Shown: positions 12,301 through 22,954, counted from the stretch's first letter. The stretch: DNA of 64,000 nt from Branchiostoma lanceolatum (GCF_035083965.1 NC_089728.1:17919955-17983954); one strand, 5' to 3'. Translations and numbers: made by a program. The notes: generated by a model not told the origin, from the sequence alone.

Positions 12301-14102
12301 TAAAAGACTGAAACATACAAATTTTGACCAAAGTTGGATATACACGGCCTTATATGAGTAAGAACAGTCATTAATGCAGTGCCACAGCATGGGAATACCG
12401 AGCATGTCTGTGTGTCTGTTAGTGAACACGATAAGTCGAGAATTCTTGGAAGGATTGTCTTGGTATTTGGTATGTTGGTAGGTCTCGATGAAACCTGAAA
12501 ATGATTAGATTTTGGGCCCCCTATCGGCTTGTTACGGTACTGCAGCGGAACTTCCTGTTATGATATCTCGTGTTGTGGACATGCTATGGAACTGATTTTT
12601 GAGTGGTAGATAGCTCGTTGGGCAGAGAGTAAGTGGTATAGGTTTGGGCCCCCTAGCAACTTTTTTGGAACTGCAGGGGTAGGTTTTGCTTCAGACTTTG
12701 AAAGGGAATAACTCAAGAAGGGCTTGAAGGAAGGTCATGATTTTTTGCATGTACATAGCTTGAGCGATGATGTACATGATTGGATACTTATTATGCAAAT
12801 CAGTAACTAATTTGCATAATTAATGAGGAAAGTTTATACATTCATCAATTTCCATGATAGGACTCGCAAACATGTGACATATGTAACTGAGGAAGAGAGA
12901 AATATTAATAGATATCAGCTATGCAAATGAGAACCTCATTTACATAATTAATGAGAAAATAATATAACTCGAGATGGGCTTGATGGATGGTCATGATTTT
13001 TGGTATGTAGATAGCTTATGTGATGCTTTGTATGATGCTTTGTATGATTGGATGATAATTATGCAAATCAGATTATAATTAATGAGGCAATTTTAAAAAC
13101 CTGCTGTGTTCCATGATATGACTATTCAAATATGTGACATTTGTAACTGAGGAAGAGAGGAATGTCAATAGATAGAAATTATGCAAATGTAGGCCTAATT
13201 TGCATAATTCATGAGAAACTACTATCATTCCATACTAGTAAATAACGGCAATTTCATCTTGTTGCATTTAGAAGTTGTGTGAATGTGAACACCATTGAAT
13301 CAAATTATGCTAATAAGGAGCTTATTTGCATTATTGATAAAAAATGTTAGCATAACCTTCTTTGTTAAGCTCATAATCATAACAAGGAGGTTTGGACAAC
13401 TTATGTTATTTGGGTGAGGAGGATCAACTAGTATGATTTTTGATTGATGAAAAACACTCCTAATACGTCAGTCATAAAGGTCAAAATCATTTCGCGAAGG
13501 TATGAGGTCGTAGAACTCTTGTTGTATTATGCATCTTCGAGATCATTTTCTATCAAATCCCAACTACTCATAAAAATATTTCTGGTCTTCGTTAATAATA
13601 ATTTTCTATGTTTAATCTGAATTATATTATCAGTATTCGATTTTTTGTTAGATTAAGTTGTTTATTATGTTTATTCTATTATTTGTTATACTTTTGTTCG
13701 TTTTTCATTATATTATTCATGTAATCGATATTTGTAAAAGGAGGAGGGCTTCTTTAAGCTTTGCAGGCTTCTCTCCTTCTCCTGCATGTTTTTGTTGTAT
13801 TTCCAATTAATTTACTATTGTTTTCTGTTTTTATGTGCGAATAAATAAAACAAACAAAACAAACAAACATCATAAAATGCAAATTGTTTCATCTAGGAAT
13901 GAGCACCGTCCCCGAGGTCATCGCAGCAAGGCACTGTGGGATACGTGTGTTCGGGATGTCACTGGTGACCAACATGGTGGTGATGGACTACGACGCGAAG
14001 GGGACCGTCAACCACGAGGAGGTTCTGGAAACCGGGAAACGCCGCGCCCAGGACATGCAGAAGCTCGTCTCCAAGATGATCGCTCAGCTACCTGGACAGT
14101 AG
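3392..14102 (+). CDS. PNP: Purine nucleoside phosphorylase, copy 1 (first exon not located)
   Basis: Trimeric PNP catalyses phosphorolysis of inosine and guanosine to free base and ribose-1-phosphate in cytosolic purine salvage. Coding exons read 3392-3452, 4970-5072, 5674-5777, 6591-6766, 7511-7701 and 13897-14102 (TAG stop), all with GT/AG borders and matching phases, giving about 279 residues plus a short missing N-terminus (human PNP has 289). Visible motifs are CGSGLGG (phosphate-binding Ser33), GHKGR (His64), [11 protein letters not shown] (Arg84, His86, Tyr88), TNAAG, DRFG-PRFP (Phe159 kept), [10 protein letters not shown] (Glu201 kept; Phe200 is Tyr), GMSTVPEV (Met219/Ser220), SLVTNM (Asn243 kept) and NHEEV (His257). 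All catalytic and base-specificity residues of a 6-oxopurine PNP are present, so an active enzyme is likely. The last intron is 6.2 kb and repeat-filled. Exon 1 (start codon) was not assigned. Confidence 0.93.
3570..3920. repeat. Inverted repeat of a Penelope-like terminal sequence
   Basis: Arms at about 3600-3725 and 3800-3918 are reverse complements of each other. They carry a conserved tract with TGACGAAAGACAG, then CTGTCTGAAACGTCTGAC, then ATCTTATCCAGTTGCTTGAG. Diverged pieces recur at 7735-7800, 23826-23960 and 53580-53650. The copy at 7735 lies next to a GIY-YIG-like retroelement tail, so the tract is probably a terminal repeat of a Penelope-like element. It lies in intron 2 of PNP copy 1. 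Confidence 0.55.
4140..4587. repeat. Long foldback element bounded by TTAA
   Basis: A 448-base element whose arms of about 200 bases pair almost end to end: TTAAAGGAAAACTACAC at the left, GTGTAGCTTTCCTTTAA at the right. Near the centre TGACGTCA-type sites and CACCTGATGATTGAA repeat in both orientations. It has no coding capacity. Terminal TTAA suggests a piggyBac-type MITE or other foldback element in intron 2 of PNP copy 1. Confidence 0.65.
5335..5590. repeat. Possible dispersed repeat
   Basis: The tract contains internal inverted repeats: CCTCTACATAAGG-type sequence with CCTTATGTAGAGG at 5350-5400, and short ACCACC/GGTGGT pairs. It looks like a dispersed non-coding repeat in intron 3 of PNP copy 1. 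Its boundaries are not clear. Confidence 0.3.
5840..6078 (+). repeat. SINE-like repeat with TTTACC tail
   Basis: A GC-rich tract ends in a short repeat of TACCTTTACC units at 6047-6072, the simple-sequence tail expected at the 3' end of a SINE. No tRNA A and B boxes were located, so only the 3' part may be present. It sits in intron 4 of PNP copy 1, downstream of exon 5674-5777. Confidence 0.4.
6265..6590 (+). repeat. Three short tandem-like copies before a PNP exon
   Basis: A unit of roughly 115 bases containing GTGCACCAACCAGACGGCTT-type sequence, ACATCTSAARCAACCAATCA and a CCCCTCCCACAG tract occurs three times up to the acceptor at 6590. Each copy ends in CCTCCCACAG, so decoy acceptor-like sites precede the real one at 6581-6590. 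Confidence 0.5.
7735..8011 (+). mobile_element. Retroelement remnant with GIY-YIG-like tail
   Basis: A frame at 7817-8011 reads [20 protein letters not shown] around 7850-7910 and then ...LNFPHDGLN. This resembles the C-terminal part of the GIY-YIG endonuclease domain of Penelope-like and related retroelements (the usual motif is roughly ILxRExxxxxRxxxEAIYI). The upstream piece 7735-7800 is a diverged copy of the terminal sequence seen at 3570-3920, in the opposite sense. The RT domain is absent, so this is a dead 3' fragment in intron 6 of PNP copy 1. Family assignment is from memory. Confidence 0.5.
8012..11639. other. Intronic sequence of PNP copy 1, nothing recognised
   Basis: Part of the 6.2 kb intron between exons 7511-7701 and 13897-14102. 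Several ORFs of 60-120 codons occur on both strands, but none shows a recognisable domain, codon pattern or splice context. Short CpG-rich patches lie at 8600-8960 and 9060-9110. No repeats were resolved. Confidence 0.45.
11640..13400 (+). repeat. Degenerate dispersed/tandem repeat block
   Basis: The phrase GTCTGTGTGTCTGTTAGTGA followed by ATAAGTCGAGAA occurs at 11676 and 12409. From 12700 to 13330 a unit of about 250 bases repeats, built from 'GGGCTTGAWGGAWGGTCATG', 'TATGCAAATCAG', 'TTTGCATAATTAATGAG' and 'GTGACATATGTAACTGAGGA'. A GGGGTCATGA unit is triplicated at 11928-11950. This is a non-coding repeat family in the long intron of PNP copy 1. The stretch 11990-12403 appears to interrupt it. 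Confidence 0.5.
13735..13862 (+). mobile_element. Retroelement 3' tail
   Basis: GGAGGAGGGCTTCTTTAAGC, then GCAGGCTTCTCTCCTTCTCC, then a T-rich stretch ending TGTGCGAATAAATAAAACAA. A close relative lies at 25895-26022 in PNP copy 2. The polyadenylation-like AATAAA and simple tail suggest the 3' end of a non-LTR retrotransposon. It ends about 35 bases before exon 13897-14102. Confidence 0.45.
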
Positions 14103-14187
14103 GTCGAAGGAAGAAACCAGTATCAGGAGTAGACTGATATCCAAACCTATTGTAGATGCTGAGTTGCTTCATCTTATAAATGAATAG

Positions 14188-14474
14188 TACGCTCCAAGCA
14201 GAGGAGCGGGTCAGTCTGGTTTTTGACGTGTTTTTAGGCATTTTTGTCAGGCTTTCTACTTTGTCATGTTTTTCTTTGTGGCGCGGGGGAATTTCGTGCC
14301 TGGCCGGGCACGCTTCGCACCTACTTATAAAACGCTTGTGTTGAAGTGATTAGGTTTATTAGGCATTGATCGTTGCGAGCCCTGCAGTGGTATGGGTTTG
14401 TGCGGAAAAAAAAATAACAAAGTAGAAAGCCAGACAAAAAAAACAGTCGGACCCACTCCTCTGCTTGGAGAGTA
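14188..14474. mobile_element. MITE with TACKCTCCAAGCAGA termini and a 9-10 bp duplication
   Basis: Termini TACGCTCCAAGCAGAGGAGC and GCTTGGAGAGTA pair as inverted repeats. ATAAATGAAT flanks both sides (14176-14185 and 14475-14484), a likely target-site duplication. The same family is at 36344-36487, also with a 9-bp duplication, which argues for a Mutator-like mobiliser. It lies just after the PNP copy 1 stop, so probably in its 3' UTR. Confidence 0.7.
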
Positions 14475-14576
14475 ATAAATGAATGGTTTATCATGTTGTT
14501 GCAAGACACAGCATACAATAGCAGCCTTCATTGGCTGAAATGCAGTATGGTTTACAATTAAAAGTAAGCTAAGATC

Positions 14577-14582
14577 AATAAA
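14577..14582 (+). terminator. Candidate poly(A) signal of PNP copy 1
   Basis: AATAAA lies 475 bases after the PNP stop. Another AATAAA at 14474-14479 overlaps the right edge of the MITE. Which one is used cannot be told from sequence. Confidence 0.3.
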
Positions 14583-14589
14583 GATACAT

Positions 14590-16246
14590 ACATAAGCTAA
14601 ACATTACAAACCTTACACTACTCAATTTTTAAGTATTTGTGTACTCTTCTAAATACTATAATAGGTTTCGATACCAGGCAACACAATGAGTGCTTGGCTG
14701 GGTTTAAAAAACTTGGTCAGATTTGTAACGTTATATCACTCAGTCTTCAAAATGGTGTCTATCATATGGTAATTCTTTGATTGTTAAACAAGAAGAAGCG
14801 TACTGAGAACAGCTTATTGCAAATGTATATCAAGATTAACATAATTTCAAATCAATGTTTTCTTGCTGAATTATAACAAATGGCTTGCTATCTGCATATT
14901 CTTGTGGAGGAACTCTGTGGTATAAGACCTGGTTGTCTCTTTTTGCTTAGTTCAATACACAACAGCCCTTTGCATGAAACTTTTGTACTTATATGTCCAT
15001 AAACATACATATATATGCAATTGGTTTGGTATTTTCATGTTGTTATGGCAATTGTTGACTCGGTGTTGGTGAATTCTTCCATCATTTGTGATCTTTATAC
15101 CATGGGTTTCAATGAAAAGGGCTGAGATCTGACAAAGAGAAAAAATAAAGATATCAATAAGAAAAATGAAATGCTGCACAAGTCAGTCATATGCTCCCAA
15201 CTTATTATCATATGAAATAATCATGATTCTGTGTGTGTTGGACGGGGGTGGGGTGCTAATGTTCCTACCTTTGTTGCACACACCATAAAATAACATGAAA
15301 ATCAATTGAATTTCATAACTTCACAGGACACAGAAAACTGCAGTTCTGCAGAATGCCGCTAGTGGATCTCGTTCTTTATCTACAAAAAAAGAGGTCTTTA
15401 TTAAACATCAATTGATAACTGTTGGAGATTCCTGTCAGAGTCTCAAGTGGATGTCTAATTGCGCCAAATTGCGAAATATTCGCAAAGTGGCTAGAAATAA
15501 ACCACGTCAGGGGAAAATTGGCAGAAATTCGCAAAGTTGCCGTAAAAATTTGGCGCAAGTAGGCGCAGTTCAGTGAGATACCTACTTAACGTTCTTCCCA
15601 GTCACAGTAAAATCGTGGTACTCCTCTGAAGGGCATTGTGACAATCAGAGAAATGCACAAATTCAAATCAAGGATCACTTTCCACCTCAAGTACTGAATA
15701 TCAATGGCCTGACAAGAACTGATAGGATAGCTGTTTTAAGCTACGGGGCTGAAACAAGACGAAAGTCCTGTTGTTTTTCAAAGGAAATTTTATTTGATGC
15801 GCACCAAAACTTTGTAGCTCACTGGTTACATGTAACGTTACCCTGGCTACGAATAAGCTGCCACCTTCTTTCTCGACGCACAGGTGTAGCGTGGGCTGTG
15901 AACGCTAACTGAGGCCAAAGTCCAAAAACAGATCTCAGCCTTTCACAGTGACCCACATTTATTTGTCTTAACTGCGCAGAACCGATGCGCATTGTGGCTA
16001 GTCGACTAACCCGACAGGTGACCCGAATAAGGTCGGCTACTGTTCAACTTAGACTTCTAAGTGCTTGCAGAAACTGCACATGCTGCGCATCACAAATGTC
16101 TTTAAGGTCTTAGAATAGCAGTCTCTTGAGATGGCAGAATCGTCGGAGGAAAGGTAAGTTTGAAATGTTGCCTGGCATCGACTAGGATTTGATATAATTT
16201 TAGTTGTTGCCATACGTTGTACCGTGTACAATTGTCGTGCAATTAA
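14590..16246. other. Intergenic sequence, nothing recognised
   Basis: AT-rich DNA between PNP copy 1 and the CACTA element. Short ORFs on both strands show no known domain, and no repeats were resolved. Confidence 0.4.
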
Positions 16247-16259
16247 CACTATGCGAAAG

Positions 16260-17270
16260 GGGCTGATTTCCGGAAAAATTCGGAGTTGATATATTCCAAG
16301 ACATGCTTGATATTTGGAATGTGTCCGGACAAGATGTCTGATATTTACCATATCCTGGAATATCCTGAGTCCGGACATGTTTTGTTGCGAATCCGGACGA
16401 ATAAGACTTTCCTATATTTCAAGATACGCGCCATTGACGTTTCTTGCTTCCGAATGCATAACGCGCTTTATATTCTGAACATATCCAAGGTAGTTATATT
16501 CCAGGAATAAATTTTGGACATATTAGGAGTTGACACGTAGCATGATATGCCTCATTTCCGGACCATTTTCGGACGACATTCGATATTTACTACATCCGCA
16601 AATATCATGATTCAGAAATTGTTCCGAAGCATATCCGGACGGATAAAAGCTTCCTGTTTTTTCCGAATACGTGCCATTGGCGTTTCTTGTTCCGTACTCA
16701 TGTTCAATTCACGACACAGATACAAGAGCTAGAGAGCTAGAGATATACCAAGAATCAGTGACAGTGTTCGGACATATTTGGAGTAACATGACATGCCACA
16801 TATTCCGACCGTTTCCGGGCAAGGTTTTGGGGGTTCATTTCTGTTGCGTGTCCGGACAAATAAGACGTCTTTTTTTTCAAGATACGCGTCATTGGCGATT
16901 CTTGCTGTGATACGGTTCATATATTGTATGTAGGTTTCATTGTAATTGATCAAGGATTATGTCGCCCTTGAGATGATATATTTTGGAAATGAATTTAGAC
17001 AAATTAGGAGTTGACACGATATCATATGAAGCACATACTCCATCGAAATACTATAGATCTATACTAGTGATAGCGGTGCATTATAAGAAAGTTACATATC
17101 CGGAAATATCATGCTCAAAATTCACTCAAAATACTCCATAGACGCGTTGCAGTATGGGAAAGCTCCATATACGGACAGTATCATGCTCCAAATTTACTCA
17201 TGATACTCCATGGAAGCGTTGCAGCATGGGAAAGTCCCATTTTCGGACTAAAACAGGAGGCACTCATGGT
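16260..17270. repeat. Left subterminal repeat region (TCCGGA/TTCGGA motifs)
   Basis: Motifs such as GTCCGGACA, AATCCGGACGA and ATTCGGAG recur every 30-80 bases. Longer phrases also recur, for example 'TTTTTCAAGATACGCG(C/T)CATTGRCG' and 'ACTCCATRGAMGCGTTGCAG'. The ORFs across this region are by-products of the repeats. Confidence 0.7.
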
Positions 17271-19536
17271 CAGAATATGCGATGTGCTGTACTATTGTTC
17301 GCCGTACAGTGGCGCTGCAACTTTATCATGGTGGCAGCACATTCTAGGCTATTTGATGATACTGTCACCAAGGAGTATCAGGAAGCCAAATTCAACCGAG
17401 AATAAAACGCATACGGGTGGTGCAGTTTCTGAAAGTCAGGTCATTCGGAACCAGATTTTTTTTAGAACGGATCGGAGCTGAGGCACATTATATATGTGTG
17501 TTGGAACATAATATCTGTGTGTTATTTTTGTGCGGATGTAAACAGTGAAGTGTTGTCAGTGAAACGTCAACCGTGCGACAGTTTGACCTGATGGGACCGT
17601 ACCACGCGTGTTTGGAGCAGTCAAAGCCCGACAAACAACGGTATATACCGCGCCACCACGATGTTTGCGAATGTGTGCAACTTGCAAGGTTTGAACTGGT
17701 AAGTACACAATGGATTTGTTTACAAAAAATAAGCTTTATCGCATGTAACCTGACCCCGTTAGCTCAGCTGCATCTTTCATGTCTTTAATACCCAAAGGCG
17801 CTGACGGGAGATTCCCCCGAAACCTTACTACCATCTAACAAATGACATGGATCATCATTATTAATCTACTCCCATTTCAACGAATGATGTTTAGGGTTGT
17901 ATGTTTGGGAGTCTTCAACACACATAAAATGCATTTAGTAGTTTTCCCCTTGCTGGCGGGGCGGGCATACAAGCTGAAGCAAAAGCCGGGCTGGTACTAC
18001 TGGGCGGGGCCGGGAAACTCCCCAGGAGTGCTGAGCTCTATTTACCGCGGGATGACTGCTTTGGGCCGCCGAATGAACTGCTGGTCAATGGCCCGATACC
18101 AGTCTGACCAGCACAAGCCAAGACATTTTACATGATTATGTTCAATGCTATGATTGTATATTAAGGGTAAGACTAGCCTGTCAATAGCTTCTGTCTTTTA
18201 GTTATGCAAAACATGTACAAGCCTAACATCTGCGTGGAGGGTAGGGTTAGCTGACACTACAGTGGATACTTAGCAGGCAAATTGAGCAAGGAGGTTGATT
18301 TGAGGCTGTAGTGTAGTGTTCCCGGGAACGAGCGTTTCGCGATCTTCAACCAGACATTTGGAAGTGGCTACTGAGTCAGGACGATACTGGTCGGCAGTAG
18401 AAAAATCTGCACTGCTGACAGGATCATCCTGTCAGCTGTAACAGATAGAATAGACGACATAATGTGTCCTGATCTTATACAAAGGTTTCTCAGTAGCTAG
18501 GCAGTAAGCAAGCTATATTTAGGACTAAGACACGTGACCAGGCCGTATTCGGAAGCTCATCTGAATAGAGTAGTGTTGACCAATAGCGAGTGAGAACAGC
18601 TAGCTCCTTAGCATAAGCCCGCCGATTTGAACTCAGAAGCTATCCTGTGACTAAGGTAAGTGATCACACGTAGATTAGCTCTCTGTATTTTGTTCGTAAT
18701 AAATACTAGATGATTGTAGAATATCCTACATTTCCATCATTACACTCAACCTCCGTAATCGTAACGCTCTAGATCGATTATTGTGCATCTTGTACTGTAG
18801 GCCTTTATAGTAGACTTGGCTTGTATAGTACTGCATATACTACGGGATAAATAACGATCCGAACAAGAGTATTAATCAAACCGGCTTGGCGTTCTTATCT
18901 CTACAGTAGCGTAACTTAAGCTATAAAGGTTAAGTCCACATCCTATACCCTAGACCAGAAAAGTTGCATTGATTCCTACACCGCTTGTTCGGACAACTGT
19001 GGTTTCTGCTTGCTTGTGAATTTTGTGTGCTTCTTTTTGCGCTGTCGGTTCCCGTGTACTACGCGTGTTAGCTTGTTTTCGGCCCGTTTCTTTGCGTAGC
19101 TAGTTAACGTTTCCCGACTGTTTGTGTGCCGTACGAGTGTTGTTGCTTTTCCTGTACTACCAAATTCTTTGTCCTGCTGTTTTGGCTGCAGTTTTCTGCA
19201 TATTTTCCGTTTTCCAGCTGTGTTACTAGTGGCGTGGGTTTCGCGTCCGTTTTTTCACACTGCATAATTGATTGGACCTTGCCGACATCGCAGTCCGTCT
19301 CTAGTGTCCCGCTGTGCGCCTTTCGGGCCATTGTTTTGCCAAGAAGACCGCTCTCCTGGACGCCTTGACTTGCAAATGGATATACCGTTGTTGTCAGTTT
19401 TCTGTGTCCTATTCCATAAATTATTCTTTCACTATCGTTTGCTCAAAATCTCGTTTGTGTTTTTAGACCTATTCTGTTTTGGCTCCCCGTTTTGTAGTAC
19501 CCATTTCTGTTTGGCTTTTTTTATTTTTGTACCATC
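17270..19536. other. Interior of the CACTA element, no domain recognised
   Basis: Short ORFs at 17573-17788 and 17842-18135 show no known domain. AATAAA near 18700 with GTATTTTGTTCG upstream looks like a retroviral-type LTR polyadenylation region. A matching second LTR was not found, so no LTR is called. Confidence 0.35.
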
Positions 19537-19936
19537 ATGGCGGCCGCCAAAACTAATGCCCCGGAGATTGATTTCGGTAAATTAGAGGCTGCATTGTCCT
19601 TCTTCTACGGCCCCATTCCTGCTTCGTCACCGGCGATGGCTACCCACCCCACGTCTTACTCCGAAGAGCTCCTGGCTCCCCGGTTTCTCTGCGTCTATCT
19701 AAGGCGGATGTACAGCCGCACACAGGACCCGTTCCACTACCGCAGCGACACCCAGGCTTTGCGGCAAAAGCGCAGCGAGACCCCGCAGCAATTGGAACTG
19801 AGAGTGCGCCAGGCTAGCCTACCCCGGAGCCGACCAGCGCACGCGCGACGACTACGGCGTGCAGGTTTTCCTGGACAATTTAGCCATAGATGACCTTAAC
19901 CTCGCAATGGATAACATTAGTGGTAACCTCCATTAA
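19537..19936 (+). pseudogene. LTR-retrotransposon gag-like fragment, frameshifted
   Basis: The ATG at 19537 (ACCATCATGG context) opens a frame reading MAAAKTNAPEIDFGKLEAAL and later ALRQKRSETPQQLELRVRQA, a style typical of the capsid region of Gypsy-type retrotransposon gag. Around 19825-19832 the frame shifts. The next frame continues naturally as GADQRTRDDYGVQVFLDNLA to a stop at 19934-19936. Both halves read smoothly as one protein, so a one- or two-base indel is the likely break. No protease or RT follows. It lies inside the CACTA element and could be a nested insertion or a captured gene. Confidence 0.5.
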
Positions 19937-20507
19937 CACTAAAATTGTTTCCTTCCTTCCACGAATTCAACCACCTGCACGAACATCTGAGGGCGCAGAG
20001 CAAGCTGCTAGAGGAGGACGGAAGGCTGAGGCGGTCAAGAGAAAAAAAATGATGACAAATAGGAGAGACAGGGTATGTGTATTCAACTTATTTATCTATT
20101 GAAATTAACAGATTGAAGGGATGGGTTAGGCGATTGTTCAAGTGGCTTTGTGCATGGCATCCACATGTTAGGGTATCATGAAGTTCAAGAAAACCTGGTA
20201 TGCAACTGACACTAAAGTAGAACTATCTGACTAGTTTCTTTTTCATAAAACCAAATTCCAAAAGAAAGCTGTAATATTTATCAGGCATTTATGCATATTT
20301 TGCGTGTTTTCGGATTTTCTATCCAAGATCTAACATTCTATCTAAATTACAAGTGATCATTGGAAACAACGTTTATGAAAACTATTAGTCATGAAAAATG
20401 CATTTCCTACCAAGACTGGCTACATTTTGCTGGCTATATTTAGAATGGTAAAGTAATATGTATCTTGGTTTTTTAATAACGCGGCGGTTTGTGTTAAAAA
20501 TCCCCCT

Positions 20508-20966
20508 ATGATGATATTGGTTTGTGTCCTTCAAAATCGTTTATTGCAGTGTAGCCCTGCCCAGGTGCCCGCCATGCTTAATAACAAGATTTTTTCTGTA
20601 CCCACTCAGCTGTTCAAGTCCCGAGTTCGGGTGGCAGGGGACGTCTTGGACAGAGAAGAATACGACTACCTGAAGTCATCAGGACAGGTTTACATGTCCG
20701 ATGAAGTCAGCGATGAGGATGACAAGTCATCGGTGTGGGTCCAGCCACCCGCCTGGCGGGCGGACAAGTTAACGGACATAACGCGAAGGTGCCAGCCGGT
20801 CCTAGACCAGAATAGGAGAGACAGGCGCCTGCCCTTCTCCAACAAAGAGAGAAAGCAAGGGGAGGAGTTTACAGACAGATGTCCACCATCCAGCGGGCTG
20901 CACAGCCACACCTCATGGCTGTGGCCTCCCAGGAAGAGGAAGGCGCGGAGGGAGAGGAACGCGTAG
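20508..20966 (+). CDS. Acidic hypothetical protein inside the CACTA element
   Basis: An ORF of 152 codons. An AG acceptor at 20549-20550 (TTTATTGCAG) suggests the true exon begins there. The product contains YMSDEVSDEDD, then WVQPPAWRADKLTDI, then a basic segment near SNKERKQGEE and an RKRKARRERN tail. The MSDE...W..P.WR pattern resembles small ORFs I associate with mobile elements of marine invertebrates, but I cannot name the family. After the stop, the downstream DNA continues with repetitive GGGAGAGGAA-type units to about 21025. The function is unknown. Confidence 0.4.
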   Translation: MMILVCVLQNRLLQCSPAQVPAMLNNKIFSVPTQLFKSRVRVAGDVLDREEYDYLKSSGQVYMSDEVSDEDDKSSVWVQPPAWRADKLTDITRRCQPVLDQNRRDRRLPFSNKERKQGEEFTDRCPPSSGLHSHTSWLWPPRKRKARRERNA

Positions 20967-21224
20967 AGGGAGGAGAACGCACAGAGGGAGAGGAAGACAC
21001 GGAGGAAGAGGAAGACAGCGACTGAAGCTAGGAGTTGTGATGATGACTGATGACTGGTTTATACAACTTATAAAACAAACCACATGGCAGCCCTAGGGCT
21101 GAATTGGTAGGCTTGTTGACAAAAGGCTAGCTTTTTTTTTTACATACATTATTACAATAAAAGAAGCACATACAGTGGCATACTTCATCATTAAAACGTC
21201 ACATTCCACTATTTACTATCACTG

Positions 21225-21415
21225 CTTAGTAAGTTGACCCTATAGTACGTAGATATGACTTTTTGTATATCTCACAGTGTTGGCTTTAAAAGTTTGTTGT
21301 AGTCGGTTTTTACTATCGTAGTTTAGCAAGTTGACCCGTAGTACGTAGATAAGCCTTTTTTGTATATCTCACAGTGTTGGCTTTAAATGTTTGTTGTAGT
21401 CGGTTACTCGAGCGA
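21225..21415 (+). repeat. Tandem duplication, about 96 bp
   Basis: TAGTACGTAGAT followed by TATATCTCACAGTGTTGGCT and TTTGTTGTAGTCGGT occurs at 21243 and again 96 bases on. It lies inside the CACTA element, downstream of the acidic ORF. Confidence 0.65.
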
Positions 21416-22190
21416 GTCTTTCACGACACAGTGGGAACCAGTCCCTGAAGGTCGGGGATCTCAGTCGAGAGAGTGCAAAGTTTCTGCATAGTTCCTCACG
21501 TCTTTGTGATAGTGGTGTTAGTGAGAGTTCTCCAATACAACTTGCATTTGATGATACTTCTGTTTTGCATTCGTGTATTGATTTGCCTAAATCTTTGGTG
21601 TGGTACTTCTGTTATTCTTAGTTCGTGCAGTATATTCGTCTATGTGTAAAGAGTTAGGAATTCAAAACATATCATACTGTATTAGGATCATTTTCTCTCC
21701 CAAATAGTCTGAAAATGTAACGCCTAATAGAGTTTCTGAAAGGAGAAGTGTTACGGTCCGATTCTCGGTACCGAATATCCTATGTAAACTTTCCGGAGCG
21801 TAACAGCCCGAACGCGCGGTCAGAAGTTAGGTCATTTTCTGAACGCATTTCGTCTTAAATGAGTCCGAAACTGGAAGTCCGGATATTATGAAGAGTACTG
21901 TGGTCCCGTTCTTGACTACGGAAATCATCCGAAAACGTGAGGAAGTTGAGTCGTTTTTTTGTCCGGATATATCCGAAAACGTTACCAATTCGGACGTATA
22001 CGTACCTAAAAATATCCGGACATCACCATCTTTCAGCGTTACTATGAATCCGGATGTGAGGAGTAGTGTTACGGCCCGATTCTTGGTCCCGAATATCCTT
22101 AGTATATGCAATTTCCCGGTGTGTAACAGCTCCGAACGCGGTCAGAAAATATGTCATATTCGGAACGAGTTTTGTCCCAAATGACTCAAA

Positions 22191-22545
22191 AAATGTCCCA
22201 TTACTGGAAATCCGGATATGAGAAATAGTATTATGTTCCCATTCTGGATTCCTAATATTTTCAGCATTTGCTATCTTTCCGGAGGTTTATTCCTCCGAAC
22301 TGTGTCCGAAATTATGACATATTCGGAACGTGTTTTGTCTTAAATGAGTCCGAAAATGTCCCATTACTGGAAATCCGGATATGAGAAATAGTATTATGTT
22401 CCCATTCTGGATTCCTAATATTTTCAGCATTTGCTATCTTTCCGGAGGGTTATTCCTCCGAACTGGGTCCGAAATTATGACATATTCGGAACGTGTTTTG
22501 TCTTAAATGAGTCCGAAAATGTCCCATTACTGGAAATCCGGATAT
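22191..22545 (+). repeat. 163-bp tandem repeat in the right subterminal region
   Basis: AAATGTCCCATTACTGG begins at about 22191, 22354 and 22517, a period of 163 bases. The intervening sequence is nearly identical (for example TATTTTCAGCATTTGC and ATTATGACATATTCGG). It amplifies the TCCGGA/TTCGGA motifs close to the right end of the CACTA element. Confidence 0.75.
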
Positions 22546-22954
22546 GAGAAATAGTATTATGTTCCCATTCTGGACTCGAATATTATCCAAACACGTAGGG
22601 GCGTGTCGTCCGGATATTGCCCGGATATGTCCGAAAACGTTCCCAGTCCGGACGTATACAAACTTTGAAATGTCCGGAAATAACCCCCTTTCGCATAGTG
22701 TAAGTTCTTCTGTAAAACCACTGTCACATACAAATAGACGTCGTGCGGTGAGCAACTTTGGAAGAATCTCAATTGGACAGCCGTGAATTTGTCGTACAGA
22801 ATTATTCAGATGTGTTGTGACGAAAATGGTGTACTAGACACTTCTCTTGCTTGTATTGCATACCCGGTAAATCGCCTCATGGCGTAACACACCAGGTTTG
22901 TACGGAAGAGTACAAGGTGCATATCCGGCTAAGTTTGATCCACTCACACCAGGA

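Larger units (their letters stand above)
16247..22700. mobile_element. EnSpm/CACTA-type DNA transposon, probably non-autonomous
   Basis: The left end reads CACTATGCGAAAGGGG and then ATTTCCGGA. The reverse complement of the right end reads the same, with 26 of 28 terminal bases identical. TAA precedes the left end (16244-16246) and follows the right end (22701-22703), matching the 3-bp duplication of EnSpm/CACTA elements, whose inverted repeats begin CACTA. Both subterminal regions (about 16260-17260 and 21750-22690) are packed with TCCGGA/TTCGGA motifs in either orientation, as expected of transposase-binding subterminal repeats. The interior has no recognisable transposase, only a gag-like fragment (19537-19936) and an acidic ORF (20508-20966). 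Near-intact ends and duplication suggest a fairly recent insertion between the PNP genes. Confidence 0.85.

Noticed and set aside
18308..18760. Possible 5' LTR inside the CACTA element
   Set aside because: AATAAA and a TG...CA-like outline are present, but no second copy, primer-binding site or duplication was found.
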